A DNA stretch of 64,000 nucleotides. It comes from Corynebacterium tapiri (GTDB lineage: Bacteria > Actinomycetota > Actinomycetes > Mycobacteriales > Mycobacteriaceae). A program made the translations under genes and the position numbers. The DNA is taken from the NCBI RefSeq assembly GCF_006334925.1, contig NZ_VDHJ01000009.1:1-64000 (forward strand). Reading direction: 5' to 3'. The notes under the pieces were generated by a model. The model was given only the letters and a program-made list of their open reading frames with translations, searched no databases and had not been told where the DNA came from. Positions 51,802 to 60,617 of the stretch are shown here, piece by piece (the first letter of the stretch is position 1; each line of letters opens with the position of its first letter).

Positions 51802-52005
51802 CTACTCAGAGGTAATCACCCCGTGGCGGGAGCACGTCGCCACCCAGCCCATCGGGTTAATGCGCACCACCATGCGCCGTCCGCATTCGGTGCAAAACCG
51901 TGGGGCCTCCAAACCCGCCTGGGCCGAGGGCGAGGGCGCATCCAGCGAAAACCGGGCGGCCGGGGAGCCTTCCAGCGCGGCGCCGGTGAACGGGTCGTAA
52001 GGCAT
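51802..52005 (-). CDS. bsaP: Biotin synthase auxiliary protein BsaP
   Basis: The 67-residue protein has the actinobacterial pattern [20 protein letters not shown] followed by TCSRHG: three Cys and a His that bind an iron-sulfur cluster. BsaP (mycobacterial Rv1590 type) is needed for biotin synthase turnover. Its ATG overlaps the bioB stop (TAATG), so the two are coupled. No other biotin gene is adjacent. The small size would make it easy to miss. Confidence 0.85.
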   Translation of the reverse strand: MPYDPFTGAALEGSPAARFSLDAPSPSAQAGLEAPRFCTECGRRMVVRINPMGWVATCSRHGVITSE

Positions 52006-53015
52006 TACAGGACCTTCAGCGGGAGCTGGAGCTTGTCCAGCATGTCCAGGTCGCGCTCGGCAGGCCGGCCCAGAGTGGTCAGGTAGTTGCCAGCGATGAT
52101 GGCGTTCATGCCGCCGAGGAGGCCGGCTTCGGTGCCGTCGTCGCCAAGCGAGAGCTCGCGGCCGCCGGCGAAGCGCAGAATCGTTGTGGGCATGGCGAGT
52201 CGGAACATCGCGATCGCGCGCAGCGCCTCACCGCGGGTGGGCACCGGGTAGTTGGCCAGCGGGGTGCCGGGGCGCGGGTCCAGGAAGTTGATGGGGACCT
52301 CGGCGGGCTCGAGCGCGGCAAGCTGCTGAGCGAATTCCACGCGCTGCTCGAGGGACTCGCCCATGCCGATGATGCCGCCGGAGCAGACCTCCATGCCCTG
52401 CTCGCGCACGAGCTCCAAAGTCCGCAGGCGCTCGTCCCAGGCGTGGGTGCTCACGATCTGCGGGAAGTGGGAACGGGCTGTCTCTAGGTTGTGGTTGTAG
52501 CGACGCACGCCCATGTCGCGAAGCCGCTGGGCCTGGGAGGCGTCGAGAAGCCCGAGAGAGGCGGAGATGTTGATGTCCACTTCGCGTCGGATGGCCTCGA
52601 TGGCAACGGCGACCTGGTCGAGCAGGCGGTCGTCGGGGCCGCGCACGGCGGCGACAATGCAGAATTCGGTGGCGCCGTTCTTAGCGGAGTGCTTGGCGGC
52701 CTCAACGAGTTCGGCCGGATCGAGGGTGACCGAGCGCACCGGGGACTCCTTGAACAGGCCGGACTGGGAGCAGAAGGAGCAGTCTTCACCGCAGCCGCCC
52801 GTCTTGAGGCTGATGATGCCCTCGACTTCCACCAGGTCACCGGCGTGCTTGAGGCGCACCTCGTGGGCGAGCTGGCTGAGTTCGGCGAGGTGCTCGTCGG
52901 GGGTGTGCAGGATGGCAATGAGGTCCTCGGTGCCCAGCGGCTCACCGGTAACGAGCGTGGTTTCGCGGGCGCGGGCCATCGCGTCGAGTGCGCGGGTCGA
53001 GATGTCTTGAGTCAT
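52005..53015 (-). CDS. bioB: Biotin synthase
   Basis: The 336-residue radical-SAM enzyme has the CxxxCxxC cluster motif in [20 protein letters not shown] and the [19 protein letters not shown] segment of BioB. It inserts sulfur into dethiobiotin, consuming its [2Fe-2S] cluster. The ATG at 53015 has GGAG 9 nt upstream. A BioQ-like box overlaps this ribosome site and a second lies 46 bp further. Confidence 0.94.
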   Translation of the reverse strand: MTQDISTRALDAMARARETTLVTGEPLGTEDLIAILHTPDEHLAELSQLAHEVRLKHAGDLVEVEGIISLKTGGCGEDCSFCSQSGLFKESPVRSVTLDPAELVEAAKHSAKNGATEFCIVAAVRGPDDRLLDQVAVAIEAIRREVDINISASLGLLDASQAQRLRDMGVRRYNHNLETARSHFPQIVSTHAWDERLRTLELVREQGMEVCSGGIIGMGESLEQRVEFAQQLAALEPAEVPINFLDPRPGTPLANYPVPTRGEALRAIAMFRLAMPTTILRFAGGRELSLGDDGTEAGLLGGMNAIIAGNYLTTLGRPAERDLDMLDKLQLPLKVL

Positions 53016-53018
53016 GGA

Positions 53019-53033
53019 TTGAACTCCGTTCAA
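53019..53033. promoter_or_regulatory. BioQ-type operator 1
   Basis: TTGAAC-TCC-GTTCAA is a perfect palindrome 4 bp from the bioB ATG. It fits the corynebacterial BioQ consensus of 13-bp palindromes (GAAC-N3-GTTC core), by which biotin genes are repressed. Confidence 0.7.
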
Positions 53034-53064
53034 GTCGTGGTGCGTAACACGATATCGCAGACTA

Positions 53065-53079
53065 TTAAACGTCGTTCAA
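53065..53079. promoter_or_regulatory. BioQ-type operator 2
   Basis: TTAAAC-GTC-GTTCAA is a second, one-mismatch copy centred 46 bp from the first. It lies nearer to the divergent peptidase promoter (TAGGCT at 53093-53098), so it may affect both directions. Confidence 0.65.
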
Positions 53080-53105
53080 GAAAACGCAGCGCTAGGCTCG
53101 CCCAT

Positions 53106-54407
53106 ATGGCCCTGTACGACGACACCCTGTCCCTGCTCCGCGAACTCATCTCCAACGCCTGCGTCAACGACTTCACGCCCGATTCCGGCAACGAGGTCCG
53201 CAACGCCGACACCCTCGAGCGCTTCTTTGCCGGAACGAACGTCCGCATCCAGCGCTTCGAGCCGCACCCCACCCGGGTGTCCATCGCGTTCACGGTCGAC
53301 GGCAGCGATCCGGAGGCCGAGCCGTTGACCCTGCTTGGACATACCGACGTGGTGCCGGTGGACGAGTCCCTGTGGTCGGTCGATCCCTTCGGCGCCGAGA
53401 TCAAGGACGGCAAGCTCTATGGGCGCGGGTCGGTGGACATGCTGTTTATCACCGCCTCCATGGCAGCGGCTACGCGCGAGGCAGCCCGGCGCGGCACCCG
53501 CGGCACGCTCACCTTTGTCGGCCTCGCTGATGAGGAGGCGCGCGGTGGCCTGGGCGCGAAGTGGATCTCGGAGAACCAGCCGGACGCGTTCAGTTGGCGC
53601 AACTGCCTCTCGGAGACCGGTGGCTCCCGCGTAGGCGTCGACGGCCTGGGGGTCAACGTCGGAGAGAAGGGTGCTGCGCAGCGCCGGCTTACCGTCCACG
53701 GGGACGCCGGGCATGGATCGACTCCGTTTGGCAAGGACTTTGCCACGGTCAAGATCGGGGAGGTCGCGCGTCGTCTCGCGGCCTTCGAGGCGCCAGTGCT
53801 TGGCGACGACCTGTGGTCCAACTTCGTGCGCTCGTTCCGCTTTGATGACGCCACGGAGCGCTCGCTTATCGACGGCACCGGGGACTACACCAACTTCGGT
53901 CGTTTAAGCGCCTACGCCCATGCCTTCAGCCACACCACGTTCTCGCAGACCGTGCTGCGTGCCGGCAGTGCTATTAACGTGCTGCCGTCGACTGCATACC
54001 TGGAATTGGATATCCGCCCCACCCCGGGCACCAGCGACGATGAGGTCGACGAGATGCTGCGCACCGCGCTGGGCGACTTGGCCGACGAGGTGACGATCAC
54101 CCGCCTGATCTCGGAGCCTTCTACCCTCTCGCCCACCAGCGGCCCGCTGTGGGACGCGATCGTGGATACGTATGGGGATTTAACACCGGGCCGCGAAGTG
54201 GTCCCTGTGTGCGCTACCGGCGGCTCTGACCTGCGCTTTGCCCGCCGATTGGGAGGAAACGGATACGGATTCGCTCTGCACACCCGCGAGCGGGATCTGG
54301 CAGAGGCGAACTCGCAGCTGCACTCGCACGATGAGCACTTGTACCTCGAGGACCTGGATCTGACGGTGCAGGCCTACGACTCCGTGGTGCGCAAGCTCGT
54401 GGGCTGA
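53106..54407 (+). CDS. M20-family metallopeptidase
   Basis: The 433-residue protein has the M20 zinc motifs: LLGHTDVVPVDESLWSVDPF (His, Asp), YGRGSVDMLF, LADEEARGGLG (Glu pair) and a late His in LHSHDEHL. The dimerisation domain is between (LTVHGDAGHGSTPFG). It should hydrolyse a peptide or amide of an amino acid. TAGGCT lies exactly 7 nt before the ATG with no ribosome site, indicating a leaderless mRNA. An open frame upstream over bioB is antisense and not used. Confidence 0.87.
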   Translation: MALYDDTLSLLRELISNACVNDFTPDSGNEVRNADTLERFFAGTNVRIQRFEPHPTRVSIAFTVDGSDPEAEPLTLLGHTDVVPVDESLWSVDPFGAEIKDGKLYGRGSVDMLFITASMAAATREAARRGTRGTLTFVGLADEEARGGLGAKWISENQPDAFSWRNCLSETGGSRVGVDGLGVNVGEKGAAQRRLTVHGDAGHGSTPFGKDFATVKIGEVARRLAAFEAPVLGDDLWSNFVRSFRFDDATERSLIDGTGDYTNFGRLSAYAHAFSHTTFSQTVLRAGSAINVLPSTAYLELDIRPTPGTSDDEVDEMLRTALGDLADEVTITRLISEPSTLSPTSGPLWDAIVDTYGDLTPGREVVPVCATGGSDLRFARRLGGNGYGFALHTRERDLAEANSQLHSHDEHLYLEDLDLTVQAYDSVVRKLVG

Positions 54408-54614
54408 CTGGCCCTGACCTGCCAATACCCTAAATTTTATGTAAATTCCTGAATTTTATTTGGCGTTTGCCTTCGCGCAACCCTGCGTTAGGTCTAGTAT
54501 CAATACAACTACAGGTGATTCACCTCACTAGATAGGTTGTGTGTGGTCTCAAATCTCCTGCTCACAGAAGGTTTGAGGCGAACCCTTGACCAATGAAGGG
54601 CTTGATGTGACGCG
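54408..54614. promoter_or_regulatory. Leader of the ABC importer operon with a palindrome
   Basis: The palindrome AGGTGATTCACCT (54513-54525) lies about 90 nt before the permease ATG and 13 bp after TAGTAT (54495-54500), a possible -10 box. Farther upstream TAAATTTTAT and TGAATTTTAT form an AT-rich direct repeat (54432-54460). These are candidate control sites for the importer; no gene is present. Confidence 0.4.
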
Positions 54615-55598
54615 ATGCTGAAATTCCTCGCCAGAAAGATTCTCAGTTGGGTGGCGATGATCTTTGTCGCCGTCAACCTGACGTACTTCCTCTCCAACTT
54701 CTTCCTCGATCCGCGCTCGAACTACCAGGGCCGACGCCCGCCGGTTCCCGAAGAGCAGATCGACGCCATGCTCACCCCGCTGAACCTGAGCGACACCACC
54801 CCGCTGATGGAGCGGTGGTGGACCTGGCTTACCGGCATTCTGTTGCACTGGGACTGGGGTAAGTCCCCGCTCGGTGTGAGCGTGAACGAGGAAATCGCCT
54901 ACCGCATGTGGGTCTCCGCCCAACTGGTTCTCCTGGCGACCATTCTGTCCATCATTATCGGTGTGGCCATCGGCGTGATGACCGCTTCTCGCCAATACAA
55001 GCGCACCGACCGCATCTGGCAGTTCATTTCCATCTTCACGATGAACACCCACGTGGTCGTCGCCTCCCTGGTCGTGGTGTGGTGCGCCATCAAGATCAAC
55101 AACGCCGCCGGTACCACGGTCTTTTACGTGACCGGGGCGTCCACCACGGGTGTGGAAGGCTTCCTGCCCAAGTTGATCGATTCCGCGCAGCACCTCGTGC
55201 TGCCCACCATCTCGCTGATCATCATCTCGTACGCCGGCTACCATTTCCTGCAGCGTTCCATGCTGCTGGACAACATCAATGCCGACTACGTTCGCACCGC
55301 TCGGGCCAAGGGATTGACCAAGGCGCAGGCAATTCGTCGTCACGCGTTGCGCACCTCGATCATCCCCGTGGCCACCTCGGTCGCGTTCTCCATCCCCGGC
55401 ATTTTCACCGGCGCGATCGTGACCGAGCAGATCTTCGGATGGAACGGCATGGGCCGCTACTTCATCGAAACGATCGCCCGCAATGACATTCATGGCACGG
55501 TCGGTTTCGCCGCCTTCAGCGCGGTGACCGTGGCCGTCGGCGCCATCCTGTCTGACCTGCTCATCGCCTTCCTCGACCCGCGCGTCAAGATCAGTTAG
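54615..55598 (+). CDS. Peptide/nickel-type ABC transporter permease (DppB-like)
   Basis: The 327-residue protein has six membrane helices and the permease EAA-type loop (TARAKGLTKAQAIRRHALRT) that contacts the ATPase. The N-terminal helix and a large extracytoplasmic loop of about 80 residues are as in DppB/OppB. It forms the channel with the next gene's product. It is the first gene of a four-gene importer operon. Confidence 0.9.
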   Translation: MLKFLARKILSWVAMIFVAVNLTYFLSNFFLDPRSNYQGRRPPVPEEQIDAMLTPLNLSDTTPLMERWWTWLTGILLHWDWGKSPLGVSVNEEIAYRMWVSAQLVLLATILSIIIGVAIGVMTASRQYKRTDRIWQFISIFTMNTHVVVASLVVVWCAIKINNAAGTTVFYVTGASTTGVEGFLPKLIDSAQHLVLPTISLIIISYAGYHFLQRSMLLDNINADYVRTARAKGLTKAQAIRRHALRTSIIPVATSVAFSIPGIFTGAIVTEQIFGWNGMGRYFIETIARNDIHGTVGFAAFSAVTVAVGAILSDLLIAFLDPRVKIS

Positions 55599-55613
55599 AG
55601 GAGCCACGACACT

Positions 55614-56516
55614 ATGAGCACTCAACAACTCCCCGCTGAGCAGCTGACTTCCGTGGCTGCCCCCATGCGCAAATCCACGCTGTACTGGCGCCGTTTCCGG
55701 CGCAACAAGGCAGCCGTGATCGGTTCCGTCATTTTCCTGGGACTCATCGTCTTCGCACTGATCGGCCCGCTGACCGCGAAGTGGGACTTCAACGAGCCAG
55801 ACTTCATGGCGTTGTCCGAGCCGCCGTCGGCTGAGCACTGGCTGGGCACGAATGATTCGGGCAATGACCTGTACGCCATGATCGTGCAGGGTCTGCGCCG
55901 CTCCCTGGTCATCGCGGTGCTGGTCTCGGGCGCCACAACGGTCATCGCTGCCATCGTGGGCACTGCTGCCGCGCTGTTGGGTGGCTGGCCGGAGCGCCTC
56001 ATCCTGGCGCTGATCCACTTCCTCTTTGTGGTTCCTTCCTTCCTGCTCACCGCCCTGGTCGTCTCCGGTTCGGGTGGCGACTGGCGCCTGCTGGTCATCG
56101 TGCTGATCGTCTTCGGATGGATGTCCTACGCCCGTGTGGTCTGGTCCCTGACCGTCTCCCTGCGTGAGCGCGAGTACGTCCAGGCCGCGCGCTACATGGG
56201 CGTGTCCTCCTGGCGCATCATGCTGCGCCACCTCATCCCCAACATCGGCTCGCTCTTGGTGCTCAACCTCACCCTAGGCGTGGTCGGCGCCGTGATGTCC
56301 GAGACCGGCCTGTCCTTCCTGGGCCTGGGTGTGAAGATCCCGGACGTCTCCCTGGGCGTTCTGCTGGCCTCGGGCGCCAACTCCATCGAGAGCGCACCGT
56401 GGCTGTTCTTCGCCCCCGCTGCCATCCTGACTCTCTTGACCACTTCGATGGCATTCGTGGCCGACGGCCTGCGCGATGCTCTCGATCCCAACTCGTCCGC
56501 CGGAGGTAAGGCATGA
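55614..56516 (+). CDS. Peptide/nickel-type ABC transporter permease (DppC-like)
   Basis: The 300-residue protein has a DppC N-terminal helix (FRRNKAAVIGSVIFLGLIVF), LGTNDSGNDLYAMIVQGLRR, and the loop AARYMGVSSWRIMLRHLIPN. It pairs with the DppB-like permease. It starts 15 nt downstream of it, and its stop overlaps the ATPase gene by 4 nt. Confidence 0.9.
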   Translation: MSTQQLPAEQLTSVAAPMRKSTLYWRRFRRNKAAVIGSVIFLGLIVFALIGPLTAKWDFNEPDFMALSEPPSAEHWLGTNDSGNDLYAMIVQGLRRSLVIAVLVSGATTVIAAIVGTAAALLGGWPERLILALIHFLFVVPSFLLTALVVSGSGGDWRLLVIVLIVFGWMSYARVVWSLTVSLREREYVQAARYMGVSSWRIMLRHLIPNIGSLLVLNLTLGVVGAVMSETGLSFLGLGVKIPDVSLGVLLASGANSIESAPWLFFAPAAILTLLTTSMAFVADGLRDALDPNSSAGGKA

Positions 56517-58603
56517 GTACGCCGCTAGACCACACTTCCGCCACCCCTGCCAATCAGGACGAGCTCGTCCTCAGCGTGCGCGACCTTGACGTTTCCTTCC
56601 CCACAGAGGCGGGAACCGTCAACGCCGTGCGCGGTGTTTCCTTCGATCTGCATCGCGGGGAGACCCTGGCGATTGTGGGCGAGTCCGGTTCGGGTAAGTC
56701 CGTCACGGCCACCTCGGTCATGGGCCTGCTGCCGGAGTATGCCGACGTCAGCGGTTCCATCCAACTGCGCGGCCGCGAGCTTCTGGGCTTGAGCGACAAG
56801 GAGCTGTCCGGCATCCGCGGCAAGGACATCGGCATGATCTTCCAGGATCCGCTGTCTGCCCTCACCCCGGTGTTCGACGTGGGAACGCAGATCGTCGAGG
56901 CTCTGCAGGCGCACAGCAGCATGTCCAAGAAGGAGGCCTGGGACCGCGCGGCCGACCTGCTGGATCTGGTGGGAATCCCAAAGCCCAAGGAGCGCCTGCG
57001 TTCCTTCCCGCACCAGTTCTCGGGAGGCATGCGCCAGCGCGTGGTCATCGCCATCGCGATCGCCAACAACCCGGACGTGCTCATCGCCGATGAGCCCACC
57101 ACCGCTCTGGACGTAACCATTCAGGCGCAGATCCTGGACGTGATCGAGAAGGTCCAGCGCGAGCTGGGTACGGCGACCATCATGATTACCCACGACATGG
57201 GCGTGGTCGCCGGTACCGCCGACCAGGTGATGGTGATGTACGCCGGCCGCCCCGTGGAAAAGGCCGGAGTATACGACCTCTTCGATTCCCCGCGCATGCC
57301 CTACACCGTGGGCCTGCTCGGTTCCATCCCCTCGGCCGCAGAGCGCAGTTCTGGCCCGCTGACCACCATCGAGGGAGCACCTCCTCTCCTGGTCAACCTG
57401 CCGGACGCCTGCCCCTTCGCCGCGCGCTGCCCGATCGCGAGCGAGGAGTGCACCGCCGCCGAGCCTCCGCTCATCCGCGTCGGCGAGGGGCACGAGGCCG
57501 CCTGCATCAAGACGGATCAGGTCTCGCGCGATCGCATCTTCCTGCCTCAACCGGCTCCGGAGGCGATCGTGGACAAGGTCCCCCGCGAGGAACTCCCCAC
57601 CGTCTTGGAGGTCAGCAACCTGCGCAAGACCTTCCCCATCACCAAGGGCGCACTGTTTAAGCGCAAGGTCGGTTCCGTCGATGCGGTTGCCGGATTGGAC
57701 TTTGATATTCGCCAGGGCGAGTGCTTCGCCATCGTGGGTGAATCCGGCTCCGGCAAGACCACCACCCTGCTCAACATCATGGACCTCGCCCCTGACGATG
57801 GCTCCACGATCGTGCTCGGCGGCAAGGACGTCTCCGGGTTCAATTCCCGCGAGCGTCGGCTAGCCCGCAAGGATCTGCAGATCGTCTTCCAGGACCCGAT
57901 GGGCGCGCTCAACCCGCGTCTGACCGTCGCCGAGATCCTGCGCGAACCCCTCGACGCCCTCGGCTGGAAGGGCGACGTCAACGCCCGGCTGCGCGAGCTC
58001 ATGGACCTCGTGGGGTTAGACCCCGCACACATCGACCGCTTCCCGGGTGCCTTCTCCGGTGGCCAACGTCAGCGCATCTCGCTGGCTCGCGCGCTGGCCG
58101 CCGAGCCTAAGCTCATCGTGCTCGACGAGCCCGTCTCCGCCCTCGACGTCTCCATCCAGGCCGGAGTGCTCAACCTGCTTGATGAGCTCAAAGCCAAGCT
58201 CAACGTCAGCTTCCTCTTCGTGGCCCACGACCTCTCGGTCATCCGCCACATCTCCGATCGCGCCGCCGTGATGTACCGCGGCAAGTTCGTGGAGATCGGG
58301 GATACGGACGCGCTTTTCGACGCCCCGACGCACCCCTATACCCGAGCTCTCCTGTCCGCGATCCCGCTGCCGGATCCGCGCGCTCCACGCAGCGACAAGG
58401 ACAAGGCTCTGCTCCCGCTGTCCGATGTCGACGAATCCGTGGGCTGCCATTTCCGCGCCCGCTGCCCGCTCTACCGACAGCTGGCGCCGGACGAACGCAC
58501 CTCGTGCGAGACCGTCGAGCCCCCGCTCGAACCCCTGACGAATGACCCCAGCCTGGATCACCGTCACGCCTGCTTGTTCCCTACTCACCCCAAGGAGCTG
58601 TAA
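56513..58603 (+). CDS. Fused dual-ATPase of the peptide-type ABC importer (DppD-DppF-like)
   Basis: The 696-residue protein contains two complete ABC ATPases: Walker A GESGSGKSVTATSVMGLL and GESGSGKTTTLLNIMDL, signature FSGGMRQRVVIAIAIA and FSGGQRQRISLARALA, Walker B LIADEPTTALDVT and LIVLDEPVSALDVS. Each is followed by the oligopeptide-type C-terminal domain with Cys residues (CPFAARCPIASEECTAAEPP). Separate DppD and DppF subunits are joined here, a common actinobacterial form. The importer would take up peptides, nickel complexes or opines. Confidence 0.92.
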   Translation: MSTPLDHTSATPANQDELVLSVRDLDVSFPTEAGTVNAVRGVSFDLHRGETLAIVGESGSGKSVTATSVMGLLPEYADVSGSIQLRGRELLGLSDKELSGIRGKDIGMIFQDPLSALTPVFDVGTQIVEALQAHSSMSKKEAWDRAADLLDLVGIPKPKERLRSFPHQFSGGMRQRVVIAIAIANNPDVLIADEPTTALDVTIQAQILDVIEKVQRELGTATIMITHDMGVVAGTADQVMVMYAGRPVEKAGVYDLFDSPRMPYTVGLLGSIPSAAERSSGPLTTIEGAPPLLVNLPDACPFAARCPIASEECTAAEPPLIRVGEGHEAACIKTDQVSRDRIFLPQPAPEAIVDKVPREELPTVLEVSNLRKTFPITKGALFKRKVGSVDAVAGLDFDIRQGECFAIVGESGSGKTTTLLNIMDLAPDDGSTIVLGGKDVSGFNSRERRLARKDLQIVFQDPMGALNPRLTVAEILREPLDALGWKGDVNARLRELMDLVGLDPAHIDRFPGAFSGGQRQRISLARALAAEPKLIVLDEPVSALDVSIQAGVLNLLDELKAKLNVSFLFVAHDLSVIRHISDRAAVMYRGKFVEIGDTDALFDAPTHPYTRALLSAIPLPDPRAPRSDKDKALLPLSDVDESVGCHFRARCPLYRQLAPDERTSCETVEPPLEPLTNDPSLDHRHACLFPTHPKEL

Positions 58604-58606
58604 ATC

Positions 58607-60283
58607 ATGCGCTCACCACTACGCACCGCACTGGTCGCATCCGTCACGTCGTTCTCTCTCATCCTGGGTGCCTGCTCCGGCGGAGCATCCGATGAGGAGA
58701 AGTACAACGCCGATTCCATCGCCGCGGCCGACCTTAACGAGAAGCCGCGCGACGAGATCCAGGACGGCGGCACCCTGACCACCGCCATTGCTGAGATTTC
58801 GGAACAGCAGAACGTATTCCATGCCGACAGCACCCGCTACAGCTCGGATGTTTCGCGCTACTACATGCCCACCCTGGCGCTGTTCGATGGCGAGGGCAAC
58901 TACACCCCCAACCCGGACTATCTGACCAACGCCTCGGAGGAAACCAAAGACGGCAACACCGTGGTCACCTTCGACATCGTCGATAAGGCCACCTTTAACG
59001 ACGGCACCCCGATCGACGTCAAGGCCTTCGAGACCACCTGGAAGATCAACAACGGCACGAACCCCGCCTACAGCCCGGCCGCTACTGACGGCTACGAGCG
59101 CATTACCTCCGTTGAGCAGGGCGATAGCCCCAAGCAGGTCAAGGTCACCTTCGATGGCGCCTACGCGTTCTGGCAGGGCCTGTTCAATCAGGTTGCCCAC
59201 CCGGCCATGGCTGATCCGGCGAATTACAACGACTTCATCAACAAGGTCCACCCGGAGTGGGGCGCCGGCCCCTTCAAGGTGGAGTACTTCGACCCGCAGA
59301 AGGGTGAAGTGAAGTTCGTGCGTAATGAGAAGTGGTGGGGAGACCCCGCCAAGCTCGACGCCCGCGTGATGCGCCAGATGGAGGACTCCGCCTCCATCAA
59401 CGCCTTCCGCAACGGCGAGATCAACGCCACCGGTGTGGCCAACAAGAACCGCTACGCCACTGTGAAGAACATGAAGGGCATAGACATTCGCGTTGCCGCT
59501 CGCACCAGCAAGTCGCTGCTGACGCTCAACGCCAAGGCCGATAACCTGAGCGACCCCAAGGTCCGCCAGGCCATCATGACCGGCATCAACCGCGACCAGA
59601 TCGGCCAGATCATCTTCAATGGCATCCCGTACTCCGAAACCCCTCCGGGCTCGCTGACCAACTACCCCTTCCAGAAGAGCTACGAGGACAACTTCTCGAC
59701 CGCGGTGGAGAAGTTCGACCCGGAGGCCGCAAAGAAGCTTCTCGACGAGGCCGGTTGGACCCAGGCCGAAGGCGCCCAGTTCCGCGAGAAGGACGGCAAG
59801 CCGCTGACCCTGCGCTACGTCCTGATGGGTGATAGCGAGACCTCGCGCGCCATGGCGATGGCCATCCAGGCGATGATGAAGGATCTGGGCGTCGACCTGC
59901 AGGTTCAGGAGCGCCCGAGCTCCGACTTCTCCAAGGTGGTGACCACCTACGACTTCGACGTCTTCCCCATGGGCTTCAACTCCGGCGACCCGTATGGTGT
60001 GGCCTACTTTGGACAGATGTACCGCTCTGGCTCCCAGCTGAACCGCTCGCAGACCGGTAATGCTGAGTTCGACGCCAAGATCGACGAGCTGCAGGACCTG
60101 CCCACCGCCGACGAGCAGATCAAGCGCGGCAACGAGCTGGAGAAGGAAGCCTTCAAGTTCTACGGCCTGGCTCCGCTGTACAACGGTGCCGACATGGTGG
60201 CCGTTAAGGAAGACCTGGCCAACTACGGTCCCGGCGGTTTCGCCGTGCTCCCCACCGAGGACATCGGTTACGTGAAGAAGTAA
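58607..60283 (+). CDS. ABC importer substrate-binding lipoprotein (peptide family 5)
   Basis: The 558-residue lipoprotein has a signal peptide with the lipobox LGAC and the SBP_bac_5 fold: TPNPDYLTNASEETKDGNTV, FDIVDKATFNDGTPIDVKAF and KLLDEAGWTQAEGAQFREKD. It binds the substrate outside the membrane and delivers it to the permeases. It follows the ATPase gene by 3 nt. The ligand cannot be deduced. Confidence 0.9.
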   Translation: MRSPLRTALVASVTSFSLILGACSGGASDEEKYNADSIAAADLNEKPRDEIQDGGTLTTAIAEISEQQNVFHADSTRYSSDVSRYYMPTLALFDGEGNYTPNPDYLTNASEETKDGNTVVTFDIVDKATFNDGTPIDVKAFETTWKINNGTNPAYSPAATDGYERITSVEQGDSPKQVKVTFDGAYAFWQGLFNQVAHPAMADPANYNDFINKVHPEWGAGPFKVEYFDPQKGEVKFVRNEKWWGDPAKLDARVMRQMEDSASINAFRNGEINATGVANKNRYATVKNMKGIDIRVAARTSKSLLTLNAKADNLSDPKVRQAIMTGINRDQIGQIIFNGIPYSETPPGSLTNYPFQKSYEDNFSTAVEKFDPEAAKKLLDEAGWTQAEGAQFREKDGKPLTLRYVLMGDSETSRAMAMAIQAMMKDLGVDLQVQERPSSDFSKVVTTYDFDVFPMGFNSGDPYGVAYFGQMYRSGSQLNRSQTGNAEFDAKIDELQDLPTADEQIKRGNELEKEAFKFYGLAPLYNGADMVAVKEDLANYGPGGFAVLPTEDIGYVKK

Positions 60284-60286
60284 CCG

Positions 60287-60607
60287 CTAGCGCGGGTCCG
60301 CGTCCACCTGCCAGTACAGGTGCTCGTGCCCCGCGCACGCAGGGTTGAAGGCCTGTCCGCACTGCGGGCAGGCCTTCTTTCTGTAGATCTCCAGCGACAT
60401 GGTGTGGCCACACACCCCGCAGGCCACTGCGGCGGGGTGCTCGACCTCGAGACGGCCAAACGGGTGATCGCACAGCTGCTCGTGGCAGCGGTGGCAGGAG
60501 AAATAGGCGTCGCAGGTGCCACAGAGGTTGAGGGCGACGTCGAGAAGCGAAGCGTAGTGCGTGCAGCGGCCGTGAGCGTCGAGCCCGACGCCGCGACGGC
60601 GCTGCAC
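60287..60607 (-). CDS. CHY zinc-finger protein
   Basis: The 106-residue protein has a CHY-type zinc finger (RCTHYASLLDVALNLCGTCD, then YFSCHRCHEQLCDH) and a rubredoxin-like half (CGVCGHTM and CPQCGQAFNPAC). CHY proteins bind several zinc ions; bacterial members lack a known role. A GTG at 60607, 11 nt after the stop of the flavoprotein gene, is the only start that contains the whole domain without a long Arg/Pro-rich leader. It is convergent with the ABC substrate-binding gene. Confidence 0.75.
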   Translation of the reverse strand: MQRRRGVGLDAHGRCTHYASLLDVALNLCGTCDAYFSCHRCHEQLCDHPFGRLEVEHPAAVACGVCGHTMSLEIYRKKACPQCGQAFNPACAGHEHLYWQVDADPR

Positions 60608-60617
60608 AGGCAACGGC

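Noticed and set aside
52491..53105. Upstream extension of the M20 peptidase frame
   Set aside because: The frame stays open over bioB only as antisense; the M20 domain begins at 53106, which also has a -10 box at leaderless distance.
54488..54507. Possible DtxR (iron) box starting TTAGGT
   Set aside because: Only the left half matches the recalled consensus; the right half does not.
54549..56231. Reverse open frame of 560 codons over the importer permeases
   Set aside because: Antisense shadow; the permease frames carry clear helices and coupling loops.
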